DNA of 64,000 nt. Origin: Whalleya microplaca. Taxonomy: Eukaryota; Ascomycota; Sordariomycetes; Xylariales; Xylariaceae. The stretch is from assembly GCA_022497155.1 (NCBI GenBank), contig MU385753.1, positions 186,001 through 250,000 of the forward strand, read 5' to 3'. Shown here one piece after another: positions 45,901 through 56,700 of this stretch (within the stretch, counting starts at the first letter, position 1; every line of letters begins with the position of its first letter). The translations under genes were made by a program, and so were the position numbers. The notes below the pieces were generated by a model. That model saw only the letters and a program-made list of their open reading frames with translations. It ran no database searches and had not been told where the DNA came from.

Positions 45901-46860
45901 TCAGAACATTGAGTCGGCATCCCCATTGGAGTATGACTGCTGCATCATGTTCGACTGCTGCATCATGTTCGACTGCTGCATCATGTTCGGCTGTGGCATG
46001 CTAGGCATATCAGTCCCAAGACCAAAGGGGGGCATCATAACTTGATACCCATCATTGTTGACCTGTGGAAGGGAGCTCTGCAAGCCCCATTCATTATTAT
46101 AACCTGGGACATGGTAGGGTCCTCCCAGGAACTGTAGACCTGCTGTATTAGTGACCTCAGCCGTGGCCACAGACTGCTCTTGATTCTGTTTCTTGGTGAG
46201 CTTGTCGGCAGTCGTAATTCGGTGATAGTGCTTTAGGTGCTGGACGAGGTGATCGCGGCGACCGAATGCGTTCTCGCCTTGGTAGTTATCGCAATACTCG
46301 CAAGGATGCTGAGGCGAGCCGCTCGACTGATGTGACGCTTAAGGGCATCTGGTCTAGTAAACTTGGTCCCGCATGTGCAGCCAAAGGGCTGATGATCCTT
46401 CGTGCCATGCTTTTGGAGCTGGCTATCGTTGTTGAAGGACAGGTTACATTCGGCACAAGTCGAAAATGCTCCGATTCGACTATGGACTTGAAGGCCAGCA
46501 TCATTGGACCAATGACTGAGGGTGGTAACACATCAGCGCTGCATTAAAAAAAAAACCTACCGCTCCTCCACCCTACCCGGCACCTCCAACGAGGCAGCCT
46601 GCAGAGCAGAAGGACCAGTGGTTGGCTGCACGCCCTGTACAGGGTCGTGTAAGCCGGTGGACATGTCGTAATTGCCAGGAACATTGAGCGAGGCGTCCCC
46701 GAAGGTGTTGCTGCCTGACTGCCAGTCAGGTACCTGGTTGTACTGGGCCAGGCTGACGAGGGTCTGAGTTGCGAAGGGGTAAAGAATGCAATGATATGAT
46801 TGGCTGGATGACCAAAAAAATCGGCTTGTCTTGTTGAGGGGGACCAGCTGCTCTTGTGCC
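45901..46860 (-). pseudogene. C2H2 zinc-finger gene with a frameshift, paralogue of the gene at 47740-49281
   Basis: Coding-like sequence runs from just after a TAG at about 46863, whose AG could be a splice acceptor, through a Gln/Asn/Pro-rich exon to 46561. A 45-base intron (46560-46516, GTAGGT...CTCAG, with a T10 tract, phase 2) follows. The next exon begins HWSNDAGLQVHSRIG and has fingers (TCAECNLSFNNDSQLQKH, CTCGTKFTRPDALKRH). At about 46319-46323 one base is missing: the frame must shift to continue into CEYCDNYQGENAFGRRDHLVQHLKHYH and the MMQQSN-repeat tail ending at 45901. The zinc-finger order matches the intact neighbour. I found no start codon for the first exon. Decayed gene or sequence error; the missing start favours decay. 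Confidence 0.6.
45933..45991. repeat. 18-bp tandem repeat in the zinc-finger pseudogene tail
   Basis: About three copies of an 18-base unit encode MMQQSN-type hexapeptides on the minus strand, near the C-terminus of the broken zinc-finger gene. Confidence 0.85.
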
Positions 46861-47739
46861 TAGGCACGAGGTGCGCTGGAAAGAACGGGTGAGGCTCTGG
46901 CTCGGTACAGGAGAGGTACTTGCTTGGACGAGTAGGGTGGTATTTAGGGTGGTAATGCACCTATGTAGGGTGGAAGGTAGGGTGGAAGTGCTGCAGGCTA
47001 CAGGCGAGGTTGTACTACGAACCAATGAGTGTTCGAGAGGGAGCTTACCTGGAGTCGGAAAGGGGTGTTTGGTTTGCTGACTGATGGCAGATAGATCACT
47101 ATGGTTGCTTGGAAGAATATGTCAATGCCTAGGCCGGCTGAGCATGGTTGTTTTAACGACTTCAGCATGTTGTTAGCCTCTTGGAAGCAGCTCAAACAAC
47201 GATGCTCAAATGTTCGATTTATGTAAGGTTCTCAATTTACTACTCAGCGTTGGTTCAGTATCATCTTACAATATATCTCAATGCAGTCACATACAATGTG
47301 AGATCATGAGTAGCGTCTTTCTAAGTCCATTTCAAGTTGGTCATTCAAGTGAAGAGAGACGCACTAGGATTGGGCCGATGGATGCAAAAATAAGTAGCTT
47401 CATAATATAGGGAAGGAGCGTTGAATTGATTTGATAAATAGCTATCTGGGAACATTTCTGATCAAAAAATGACATGCCATCACTACCTTATATTTGTCCA
47501 TGTGAACCATGCCGCCTCAGATATCTATAAAAGTGAAAGTCAAGCACAAGGAAAGAGAAAACAAAAAGGAGAAAAAAAAGAGAGAGAGAAAAGGGGGAAT
47601 TTTTTAAGGTACTAGGAGAGCTGTAATATAGAAGTATTGTAATGGTAAATGAGGGTGTGCTGATGATAATCTGAAAGGAAAGACAGAACGATTGAGTGGT
47701 AACCTTTGCATGCTTGTGGATTTCCGACGCCTCAAATCC
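46861..47739. other. stretch between the two zinc-finger genes
   Basis: The first 200 bases (46861-47060) contain repeated ACCCTA-type words on the minus strand and a possible GTAAGC splice donor near 47047, so a 5' exon of the broken gene may lie near 47050-47200. The rest is AT-rich with an A-rich/GA-rich tract near 47555-47600. No supported gene. Confidence 0.45.
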
Positions 47740-49281
47740 TCATTTGCCTTGTTGACTATATTTTACACGTTCTGCATTTTTCTTATGCGTCTTAGAACGA
47801 TTGTGGTCTTCGAGGGTTTGGAAAGTTGTAAAACCTTTGTCGCAGATCTTGCATTCATACATTGGAAGTCGCCGAGGCTTCGCTAAATACTCAGGAGCTT
47901 CTGGGTGCTTGCCTGCCAGATGCTTCATGAGGTCTTTCTCGCGCATATAACCTTTAGCACCCACTCGGTCGCATTCAGCCATGTGACACGGAAACGGTGT
48001 TTCCTTGTGAACGTCTTTCATGTGCTTGCTGTAGTCGGACTGTTTGGTGAATGGTTTCTGTGCGTTCTGCTCAGTCCAAGACAGAGACTTGAATGCTTCG
48101 TCTCGATGAAACTCGCAGCCGGCGTGCGGGCATACGAGAATCTGATTCTGTCGAAGTTGCCAGTACTTCGGAGAGATCTTGTCGATCTCCTCGGGTTCAA
48201 ACTTATGATAACCTCGGAGGTGCTGCACTAGGTGGTCTCGTCTGTGGAAGCTACGCTTGCCACGGTGACGCTTGCAGAAAGAGCAACCCCAGCTAATCTT
48301 GCTCTTGCTAAATTTGTCAAGGTGACGATAGAGGGCGTCAGTGCGGTCGAACTTGGTACCGCACCTGCATGTGAAGGGAGTATGGTGCTTTTCGGTCTTG
48401 ACATGTGTTAGAAATTCAGTTTGGCTCATGAATTGTGTGTTACATTCGGCACACAACAGTCCTTGGATTTGACAATGATCAGCTGTATGGGTATGTGACT
48501 CATGAGTCGTACAACTCTTGCTGGTTGTAAAGGCGCAGTCACAGCCAGGCTGACCGCAGATATAGGTCGCATGAGACTCTTTCCCAGCGTGGTTGTCAAG
48601 TAACCAATAATCCGGAAAGGGCTCGTGGCACACCCGGCATTGGAATCGAGAAGTCTGGGTGCTGGAGTTTCCCTCTGCCTTGCGATTTACGTCACGGTGA
48701 GAAGGCTGAACCGGCACGTTTGCAACAGGTTCCTTGAAGCTCATGGCCCTGAGCTGCCGTTAGACAAATGAACGATAGTCAAGCAGCCTCCGAAAACTTA
48801 CATAGTGGTTTCGCTATGAATGATTGGTTCTGGCTGCGCAGAAGGTGTGTCCATTGACCCATAACCACGTGGAATGCCACTCCTCCGGCTTAACACCCTT
48901 TTTGTTAGCAACTGCTAAAAAAAAAAACTCTCACGGTTCCACGGTGGCTGCAGGAGGATCAGGCAGCGGCAGGGAAGAGCCGAAGTTGAGATCAGCCTGC
49001 ATATCTTGGCCACCCAGAGGGTTGTTCGGATAGCTGAGATTGGAGGTGTCCCAATCATAGCCCATGCGGATGTTGAGGCCGATGCCGGCCTGAATCTGCT
49101 CTTGTTCAAACCAAGGCGTGCTGTACAGGTTGACGGTGTCCCCATTGTTGCCCATGGAGGTATCGACACCAGTCTGGGTCTCCTCCTGACCACTGGGAGG
49201 CATAGTGTATAGGACGAAAGGATATCCCTGGTCGTTGTGAATGAGGGTGTTGAAGTCGAAGTTCTCAAAGTAGTTAGGCAT
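47740..49281 (-). CDS. C2H2 zinc-finger protein
   Basis: Spliced as complement(join(47740..48748,48802..48888,48935..49281)), 480 residues. Donors GTGAGA and GTAAGT, acceptors GTTAAG and CTCAG, with CTAAC branch sites; both introns are phase 2. The first exon encodes a Gln/Asn/Asp/Gly-rich, acidic, disordered region of about 116 residues, suited to an activation domain. From about residue 180 there are at least six C2H2-type units: CRVCHEPFPDYWLLDNH, CGQPGCDCAFTTSKSCTTH, CAECNTQFMSQTEFLTH, CRCGTKFDRTDALYRH, CSFCKRHRGKRSFHRRDHLVQH and CKICDKGFTTFQTLEDH, plus two looser ones. A DNA-binding transcription factor is likely; target unknown. A damaged paralogue lies 0.9 kb downstream on the same strand. 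Confidence 0.85.
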
Positions 49282-50181
49282 CTTGGCGAGCGGCTTTGCT
49301 TCAAGCAGCGAGAGGTTTGGGGGTGTATGTGATTGGCAGTAGTAGTACTGTAGACTGAAAGTCAGAGAGACAATGAGGGTTGTAAAGGTTCAGAGTGCGC
49401 GAGCAGGTGAAAAACCCAGAGGGGGGAAACACCAGGTATTTCTCTTCCCATGTGCAGAAGCCTCGCCGCTTTAAGAGGTAGTTGCTCGAGGTACATTAGA
49501 AAATAGGGTGGAAGTTGTGAGTTGCCGATAAAGAAGTAAGCAAGCCTGCTGCAGAATGGTTTGATTAGGTAGGCTGTCGAACGCCACATGATCACCCTGT
49601 TTGTATGGGAGAGGGACGAAAACAGGGCTGTCAGATACGACAGGGGTGGTCAGTGCCCAATGACTGCAGGACAAGCAACCTATGAGAGGTCGAAACTTCT
49701 TGAAGATTGCCCATAGAGATAGAGGTCTGAAATGAGGTAGGCAGGCAGGAAGGCTCGCTGAAATGTTGTCGTCAATGGTGCCAGCTTGATGCCGATAAGT
49801 GATCCAATACAGAGGATGCTCGTGTTACATAGATGCCACTCGGCTCTCAGGATTCAAGACAGTCTACACAATCACTAGCAATTTTCCAGCCTGTGTGCCA
49901 AAATATCCATACTGCTTGATTTGGCGGTTGTTAGTGCGCGTGTAAATTATATTGCATCCCACATACCGGTAGCCCCCCTATCCAAAGCAGCACACGCCAA
50001 GAGCACAAGAACAAGCAGAATGTACATACAGCACGACGGCAGTTCAGTTCATTGCAGAGACACTGGTACTATACAGTATAATATACAGCAATACTGACCC
50101 AGGTCCCATAAGCCCAAATGCTCCGCTCTGTCCCCCCACACCAGCCCTTGCTTCCCCCCTCTCTCGAAGACAACAAGCTCA
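49282..50181. other. intergenic upstream of the zinc-finger gene
   Basis: About 900 bases between the start of the zinc-finger gene (minus, 49281) and the 3' end of the AAA ATPase gene (minus, 50182). No gene supported. Confidence 0.6.
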
Positions 50182-53100
50182 TCATGGTCTCCTATTCCTC
50201 ACCCGAGCCTCCTCCGCGTCCGCCGTCTCGGGGAGGACCCCGAAGCCCATGCCGCGGCGCCTCTTGCGCGCGCCGCCGCCGTCGCCGTACCTCTCGTCGA
50301 ACTTGCGGATGGCGGACAGCGTGCCCATGTCCTCGCTGACGGAGGCGCCGATCTCGGCGAGCGCGGTGTCGAAGTTGCGGCGGCGCAGGATGCGCTTCTC
50401 CCAGGGGTACTGGGACTCCTGGTCGTCGTTGTCCGTCTCCTCCCCCTTCTCCTCCCTCTCCTCGCGCTCGAGCCTCTCGCGCACCGCCGCCATCGCCGCC
50501 GCCACGCACACGTTCTTCAGGTCGGACCCGGAGTACAGCGGCGTGCGGCGGGCGAGGTCGTCGATGGACACGCCCTCGTCGAGCTCCTCGTCCTTGAGGT
50601 GGATGCGCAGGATGGCGGCGCGGTCGCGCTCGAGCGGCAGGTCGATGAGCAGCTTGCGGGGCAGGCGGCGCAGCACGGCGTCGTCGAGGTCGAAGGGCCG
50701 GTTGGTGGCGACCATGATGAAGGCCTTGGTGTCGGTGAGGCCATCCCACTCGCGCAGGAACTGGTTGATGGTCTCGCGGCGCGCGCCGACGTCGCGCCGC
50801 CCGCGCGACCCCAACAGCGCGTCCGCCTCGTCGATGAAGATCACCATCGGCGCCTGCTTCTTGGCCACGCTGAAGAGCGCCCGCACGTTCTTCTCGCTCT
50901 CGCCCACGTACATGTTGTTGATGCTCGCGCCGCTGACCTCGATCATGTTCGCCCCGCTTTCCTTGGCCACCGCCTTGGCCAGCAGTGTCTTGCCTGTCCC
51001 GGGCGGCCCGTACAGGAGACAGCCGGGGATCCTATCCGTGGCGAGGACGCCGTAAGAAAATTCCTCGGGCCGGATAAGTGACAGCGTGGTAAGCATTTTG
51101 ACTGCATCGATAGTCTCCTTTGGCGCATGGACATCTTTGAAAGTGGTCCGAATGTCCGCCGCGTTGACAAGGCCTGACTTGATTCTCTCCTCATGGTTTT
51201 CATCAGAGGGCTTCACTTTCTGCATGTCGAAGAATCCCCTGAGAGCCTTGCCGTCATCCACATTCCTTATGTGTTTCCCATCTTTGAATAACCTCTCCTT
51301 AGCGCCCTCAAGCGCCGTGATCTTATGCCCGGCGTGTTCTAGATTAGCGAGGCTAAATATACCATCTCGACACTTGTAGCTTGTGCCGATCATCGCAGAT
51401 GCGATGCGGTACACTTCAGCGAGTGGAAGAACACTGTCCGACCATGAATCCGGTAACCTGTATCGATGGGTCAAGTCTGCCAATCCAAGGGTTCCGGAAT
51501 TTTCTATCAACTCTTCAGGGACGGGCTCAATCAGGGATGAGAGCATCTTCACAATGTTCCCGTCGTTCTCTCGTAGATAGTCCAGATTCACCCATCTCTC
51601 TAATTCCGACTCTACAACGTCGAGCAGATTTTGTGGCAAACGGAGATGGCTTACTCGCTCTGTTGCCTCTAGTTCCCCCAGTGCGTTGAGGTAAGGCATG
51701 GGTGCGGTTTTGGTAGAGCACGTTCCAATCAATACTATCTTTCGGCCGTCCAGCCACATCGCATCAACCACTTTCCGGATTCTGCCAATGAGAGCGGCAC
51801 CGCATTCTAGATCCATATTGAGGGCATTGAAGTCGTTGATGTGAACAATGAGCGGCCGTAGCGGATCAGACTTCGAGTCTGCGGAATGTACCAGCTCCTC
51901 TATAGCCGCATTGATTTTCAGATCTTCCCAGAGGTCCTCGGACTTGCCTCGATTCGTACCATTCAGATACTCGTCCATCAAGGATACAGTCCTCTTGTTC
52001 TCCTTCTTGGCCCTGTCATCACGCATGACAATGGCGTATGGCGCTCGGAACTCGTCTATATCGTCGCTGTCCTCTTCGGAGGCACGGGCGTCCTTTAACC
52101 GCCCACTGTTCTTAGCAGCTGTGTAACCCAGCTGCGAGATCAGACCAGGCGCTCTGGCAGCGTCCTGGCCCAGATAGCCTCCGACGATGTGCGCAATATC
52201 GCTAGCCCTCAAGTGCAGGACGTCGGCTTCCATTTTGTTAGCAATGTGCCCCACGAGGCCATGGGGTACGGAGAACCCGCTGTAGTCGCATGTGTTGATG
52301 ATCGTTATAGGCCGCCGTAGCTCCGTAAGTTTGACATTCTTCGGGGCCTGGATCTTGAGATCAGCATTGACAAATGCTATGATCTCATCAAACAGCTCGG
52401 AATGGTACAGCCCGACGAGTAACGGTTCTGGAAGATGACCATTAAATAGTTCATGGATAATAGGTCCGTAGTCACCGAGTCTTGGCGAGGGAGTTGATTC
52501 TCTGGACTTCGCTCGTAGCAAAGCTGCCAACAGATCCATGGAGGTCGCGTGGGAAGTACGTTTACGCAGTTCCGCAATCGAGTCGTCTCCATAAGCCTGC
52601 TTACTTTGATGGACAACTAGCCAATGGGCAGCGGCCACTATGAAATCCAGTCTCCTACCTATCAAAGCCAAATCTTGACCTGATTCCAAAGCCTCGATAG
52701 CTTTTGTTAGGGACTCCCTAACCCAGGCAGCAGCTTCGAACGCCAACTTAATGTGGTCCGCCCATCTCTCCGCCGGTGATGTAGAGAGCACTAATGTCCT
52801 TAAGTAGTGATAAATGTCCATCTCCACATAGGGGACGCCGACATTAGCGTCCGGCTGAAAGAAACTCTTGCCGTTATTAAACAACACATCCTTTTTCGGG
52901 GGAGGACCGAACGCGGCTTCGATCCAGGGGTCGACGATGTTCGACTCCAGCTCCTGAGACCTGATTTTCGTTTCCCCGAAACGATGGATGGCCGTGGCTC
53001 GAAAATACTTAGGCAGCTGCATGGGCGGCAGCTCTTCCGGCTTGCGATTCCGCAACGCCCGCGACCTCAGGGAGCTGCCGTTCCCGGGCTTTTTGCGGCC

Positions 53101-53349
53101 GTGGCTCTCGCTATTAACCTCCGTGTTGCTCTCGCCGAACAGGTTCTTGTCTCCGCTGTCGCCGTCGCCCGCCCCGTTTTCCTTCTCGGGGTTGTTCCCG
53201 TCATCGCGGGGCGGCCCGTTGTTGCCATCGTCGGCGGCCGCTCTCGCAGCAGCAGAGGTGTGGAAGGTTCGGGCGCGACGCGTTAGTAGGCGTGGATTCC
53301 GTGGGTGTAGTGCCGCCGAGCGAAAGGCACGTGGCCATCGAGTATGCAT
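50182..53349 (-). CDS. mitochondrial-type AAA ATPase of the Msp1/ATAD1-like group
   Basis: One exon, 1055 residues from the ATG at 53349; an in-frame ATG at 53478 would add 43 residues. I prefer the inner start because it begins a good mitochondrial presequence (Arg-rich, no acidic residues, ending RTFHTSAAARAAA). A charged disordered linker and a large helical middle follow. The AAA module is C-terminal: Walker A GPPGTGKT (about 781-788), Walker B VIFIDEAD (about 836-843), sensor 1 ATNRP (about 881-885) and the double Arg of VLRRLPRK. NMYVGESEKNVRALF and RRLPRKLLIDLP are typical of the Msp1 branch, but Msp1 itself is about 360 residues. The middle contains ITIINTCDYSG, LIVHINDF and IVLIGTC, which resemble worn-out Walker A, Walker B and sensor 1 of another ATPase domain. 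A role in mitochondrial protein quality control is inferred. Confidence 0.85.
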   Translation of the reverse strand: MHTRWPRAFRSAALHPRNPRLLTRRARTFHTSAAARAAADDGNNGPPRDDGNNPEKENGAGDGDSGDKNLFGESNTEVNSESHGRKKPGNGSSLRSRALRNRKPEELPPMQLPKYFRATAIHRFGETKIRSQELESNIVDPWIEAAFGPPPKKDVLFNNGKSFFQPDANVGVPYVEMDIYHYLRTLVLSTSPAERWADHIKLAFEAAAWVRESLTKAIEALESGQDLALIGRRLDFIVAAAHWLVVHQSKQAYGDDSIAELRKRTSHATSMDLLAALLRAKSRESTPSPRLGDYGPIIHELFNGHLPEPLLVGLYHSELFDEIIAFVNADLKIQAPKNVKLTELRRPITIINTCDYSGFSVPHGLVGHIANKMEADVLHLRASDIAHIVGGYLGQDAARAPGLISQLGYTAAKNSGRLKDARASEEDSDDIDEFRAPYAIVMRDDRAKKENKRTVSLMDEYLNGTNRGKSEDLWEDLKINAAIEELVHSADSKSDPLRPLIVHINDFNALNMDLECGAALIGRIRKVVDAMWLDGRKIVLIGTCSTKTAPMPYLNALGELEATERVSHLRLPQNLLDVVESELERWVNLDYLRENDGNIVKMLSSLIEPVPEELIENSGTLGLADLTHRYRLPDSWSDSVLPLAEVYRIASAMIGTSYKCRDGIFSLANLEHAGHKITALEGAKERLFKDGKHIRNVDDGKALRGFFDMQKVKPSDENHEERIKSGLVNAADIRTTFKDVHAPKETIDAVKMLTTLSLIRPEEFSYGVLATDRIPGCLLYGPPGTGKTLLAKAVAKESGANMIEVSGASINNMYVGESEKNVRALFSVAKKQAPMVIFIDEADALLGSRGRRDVGARRETINQFLREWDGLTDTKAFIMVATNRPFDLDDAVLRRLPRKLLIDLPLERDRAAILRIHLKDEELDEGVSIDDLARRTPLYSGSDLKNVCVAAAMAAVRERLEREEREEKGEETDNDDQESQYPWEKRILRRRNFDTALAEIGASVSEDMGTLSAIRKFDERYGDGGGARKRRRGMGFGVLPETADAEEARVRNRRP

Positions 53350-53722
53350 TCGGAGGATTGGCGCTCGGCGTGAGCAGGCGAATGCATGGCTTTCCGACCT
53401 TTCGTGGCAGGGGGAGAATTTGAGGTTGTCAAATGCCGCCGAGTCTAGAGCCGGACTTGGTCCAAGCGTCGTCTCCACACCGAAGACTAAACTGACGGCA
53501 GACCATCAGGCTTACATAAGTGAATACATAAAGACAATAAAACGGGTATGTTTACGAACATTGAATGTATTATTTCATGAAGTACGCGCTTTAGGTAGTC
53601 TTTAACTGTATTGATCTTCATGGTATATCCTACGCAATGCGGAAGACCTCTTCGAGTCCCTAGGTAAGTCCTTTATTTGTCTATCCCCTTAGCACCACCC
53701 CTGAACGCCACCCTCGATGCAC

Positions 53723-56700
53723 CTAAAACAAGTAGTCATCAAACGGCAAGCTGTCTTGCCGTATCGTCGTTGTCGCATCATTGGCGTGATTCCACACCTG
53801 AAGTTGTTCGTTGAAGTTTTGTATCAGTTCTCTAGCGTTCCACCTCGGGATTGGAGTCCCTTGCCCTGACTGAGTTGATGAGTGCCCCGGCGGCTTAGCC
53901 GGGCCCTTTACCGTGATCATCGATTGGGTCGACACCCAGTTATCCTTGACGTCCTGTATCATGTGCTTGGCGAACCTGTCCACATGTTCATTTCGTTCTA
54001 ATGACAAATCCGCTCTAAATGTCCGTATACCTTCAAAAAGTCTGTTCGGATTTACTGTAAACGCTTGTCCCGATTCAGAGAGTGGCAGGTACGTCAAATG
54101 GTCGGTAAGAGTAGAGAGGTATTCGTTAGCCGTTCTTGTGAAATTGGTGAAAGCCTCAATCCTCTCTATGATATCTGCCGCTCTCTGAGAGGATGGGTCG
54201 TTGATTAGGTAGGCCGCAAGTGACGGAGAAACTAGATTGAGGAATCTTGTAATCTGGGTCAGAGTATGGACGTGCTCTGGGCGTAGCTCGGTCATATCTA
54301 GACTCCCAAGGTGCTGAACACCAACCAATACGCAGTTGAGTAACGTCAAGAGGCCAGCCATATTATCTCCTTCGATTGCCCCGTGGATGCATGGTGCTGA
54401 TAGTAGTGCTTCAAAGGCACCGACGTAGGCATCTAGTAGCACCCATCCCTCAGGTACTTGGACGGCAGTTTTGGTAATCGCAGGGAAAATTCTGCTTAGC
54501 ATATACGAGAATACGTAGGGATTCCCCATCCCTTGCTCGAGTATGGCCCTTTCATCCATGAGCTTGCCGTTTGCGAGTGCGAGCTTGAAGTTTGGAAACA
54601 GTAGGTAGAAGAGGCCAGGTATTGCCTTCGTGTCGCCCTCTTCGAGCTTGAGGCCCCACGAAAGGATGCTTGCTATTTGCAAGCGCGGGTCTTGGCTGGA
54701 AGGCGAATATTCCCGACTGATCTGGTAGAAGAATGGGTCTACCGGGCAGAGGTCTTGCGACCTGATCAGGGTGATGATTGACCGAACGAACTCAATATGG
54801 TTTGCATGCTCGGGCGTATCTAGCGTTATTGACTTTAGGTCAAGTTTCATTCGTTCCATCGTAGTCCGTAGGCCTTTGGAGATTTGTGATTGCAGCTGTT
54901 GTTTGCGGCTTGCTTCGGCAGATCTTAACGTCCTACGCATTGCAGTAATAGCATCTGGAAATATCAGCAACGAACGTAGTGGCTTAGCGAAGTCGACTTA
55001 CGGCTGAACAATGCCCTGTTCGAATTGTAATCAGGGCTGTTTCCAACCTCTATGACTGCATCCTTCAAGCATGGCTCACCATGCCGTTTTATTGCCTGAG
55101 CAAGTCTATTTTCATAGGCCAAGAACTCGAACGGCTTAACGACTTCCACCAGAAACAGAGCAAGCATGGTTACGCCAAGATCCTTGTATATTGTTAGTCG
55201 AGTCTGATTGCGATACATGGGAAAATCATACCTTGAAGTCGCCAATGTCCTGCTCAATCAATATGGCTAGAAAGAGAGCGCGGTACTTCCTTGCAGGTGA
55301 ATTGGCAATCTTTAAAAGATCCCCAAACATGCTATACTTCCCAGTCTCGAAGAAATGAGACACACGCTGTGATGTTAGCTTCGAACACAAGCTACTGTCA
55401 AGGGAACTCACTGAGAGTCGGGCATGTATCAAACGCGCTGCCACTCGTCCCGCAACCGATACAGCCTGTTCAACAGCTATGGCTCGATCACTCGTAGGAC
55501 CAAGTGTGAGCTCCTTGAAGTCTGCTCCGGTAATAGTGCGAGTCATGGAGAAGAACGGCATGGCCATTTTACGTTCAAGAAGCTGGAAAGGTTAGACTGA
55601 TAGAACAAACTGTTTGTGGTAAAATCTCAATACTTACTATAATGGCGTCCTCTCCGTGCCATGAGTGATCAGCTTCCGCGGGGCCTTGGCTTAGAAACTG
55701 TTCAATATGGACAACGTAATGGTCGAGAATATCCAGACCAACTCGTAAGCTGCTCCAATCGAAATCGGCAGATGAGAACGGAAAGCGCGTGAATACCTGC
55801 TCCAGTTGGTCTTGGGAGAAGTTAGCACGCCACGTCTCTTAAACATGGCAAAAGGGGTTTGACATACAATGGTTCAAGGCGAAAGACGCAGCGCCGAGGG
55901 TCGGAGCGTGTCGCATGACGTCCAGGAAGGCCTTCATCGAGAAGTGTATTACATCCATTGCGCTTTTCCTGTTCATTTTCACAACCGCATTTATCATGTC
56001 TCGGCTTATACTCTTCGAGACGTCTTTGGACATTCTCAAAAGTTGTTGCTGAACATCGGACTCGGCTGATAGATACTGTTCCATCACCTGCTGGAAGATG
56101 TTTCTCTGCCAATCGGCGAACGGTTTATAAGTGGCAGTGTCTTTATCTGAAGATATGACGAATCGTGCCAATTGACTCCAGGCTCGCAGACTGATCAAGC
56201 ATGCTTCCTTATGAGAACTACCAGCCATCACCAATTTTTCGATGATCTGAACAGACGGACGCAATTCCGGAGGTGCTGTCCAAAAAAGCGTACAGAGGAG
56301 GTCGTGGTGATTTCTCAGGGCGGCTAGCTCTGTTTCGTGAATGCCTTTCTCCTTGTCATACTGGCGATTATGGTTGGGTAGTACACGCGCGACCAGATTC
56401 CTGACGTCTTTGGTCAAGCCGAATCTCCTGAGGCGCTGGATTGACATTGCTAGTAGCTTCAAAAAGATATGGAAACACCGATCCTCTGGTGCAATGGCGA
56501 GTGACGGCGTTTGTGCAAGATGCTCTAGAAAAGCTGGGGATTGGTATGCTTCCTCATTTCGTAAATGAGCAAGATCTCGGGCAGCGAAAAAGTCGAAGAT
56601 AGTTCCTATTATCCCATTACACTTACGCCAACCCCATTGCTCTACGAGGTAATGACATCGACTAACCACCCCTCGACAATAGTCATTGAAGCTCGGTGAT

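Noticed and set aside
53350..53478. N-terminal extension of the AAA ATPase from the earlier ATG
   Set aside because: The inner start begins an ideal mitochondrial presequence; the extra 43 residues contain acidic residues and look like leader.
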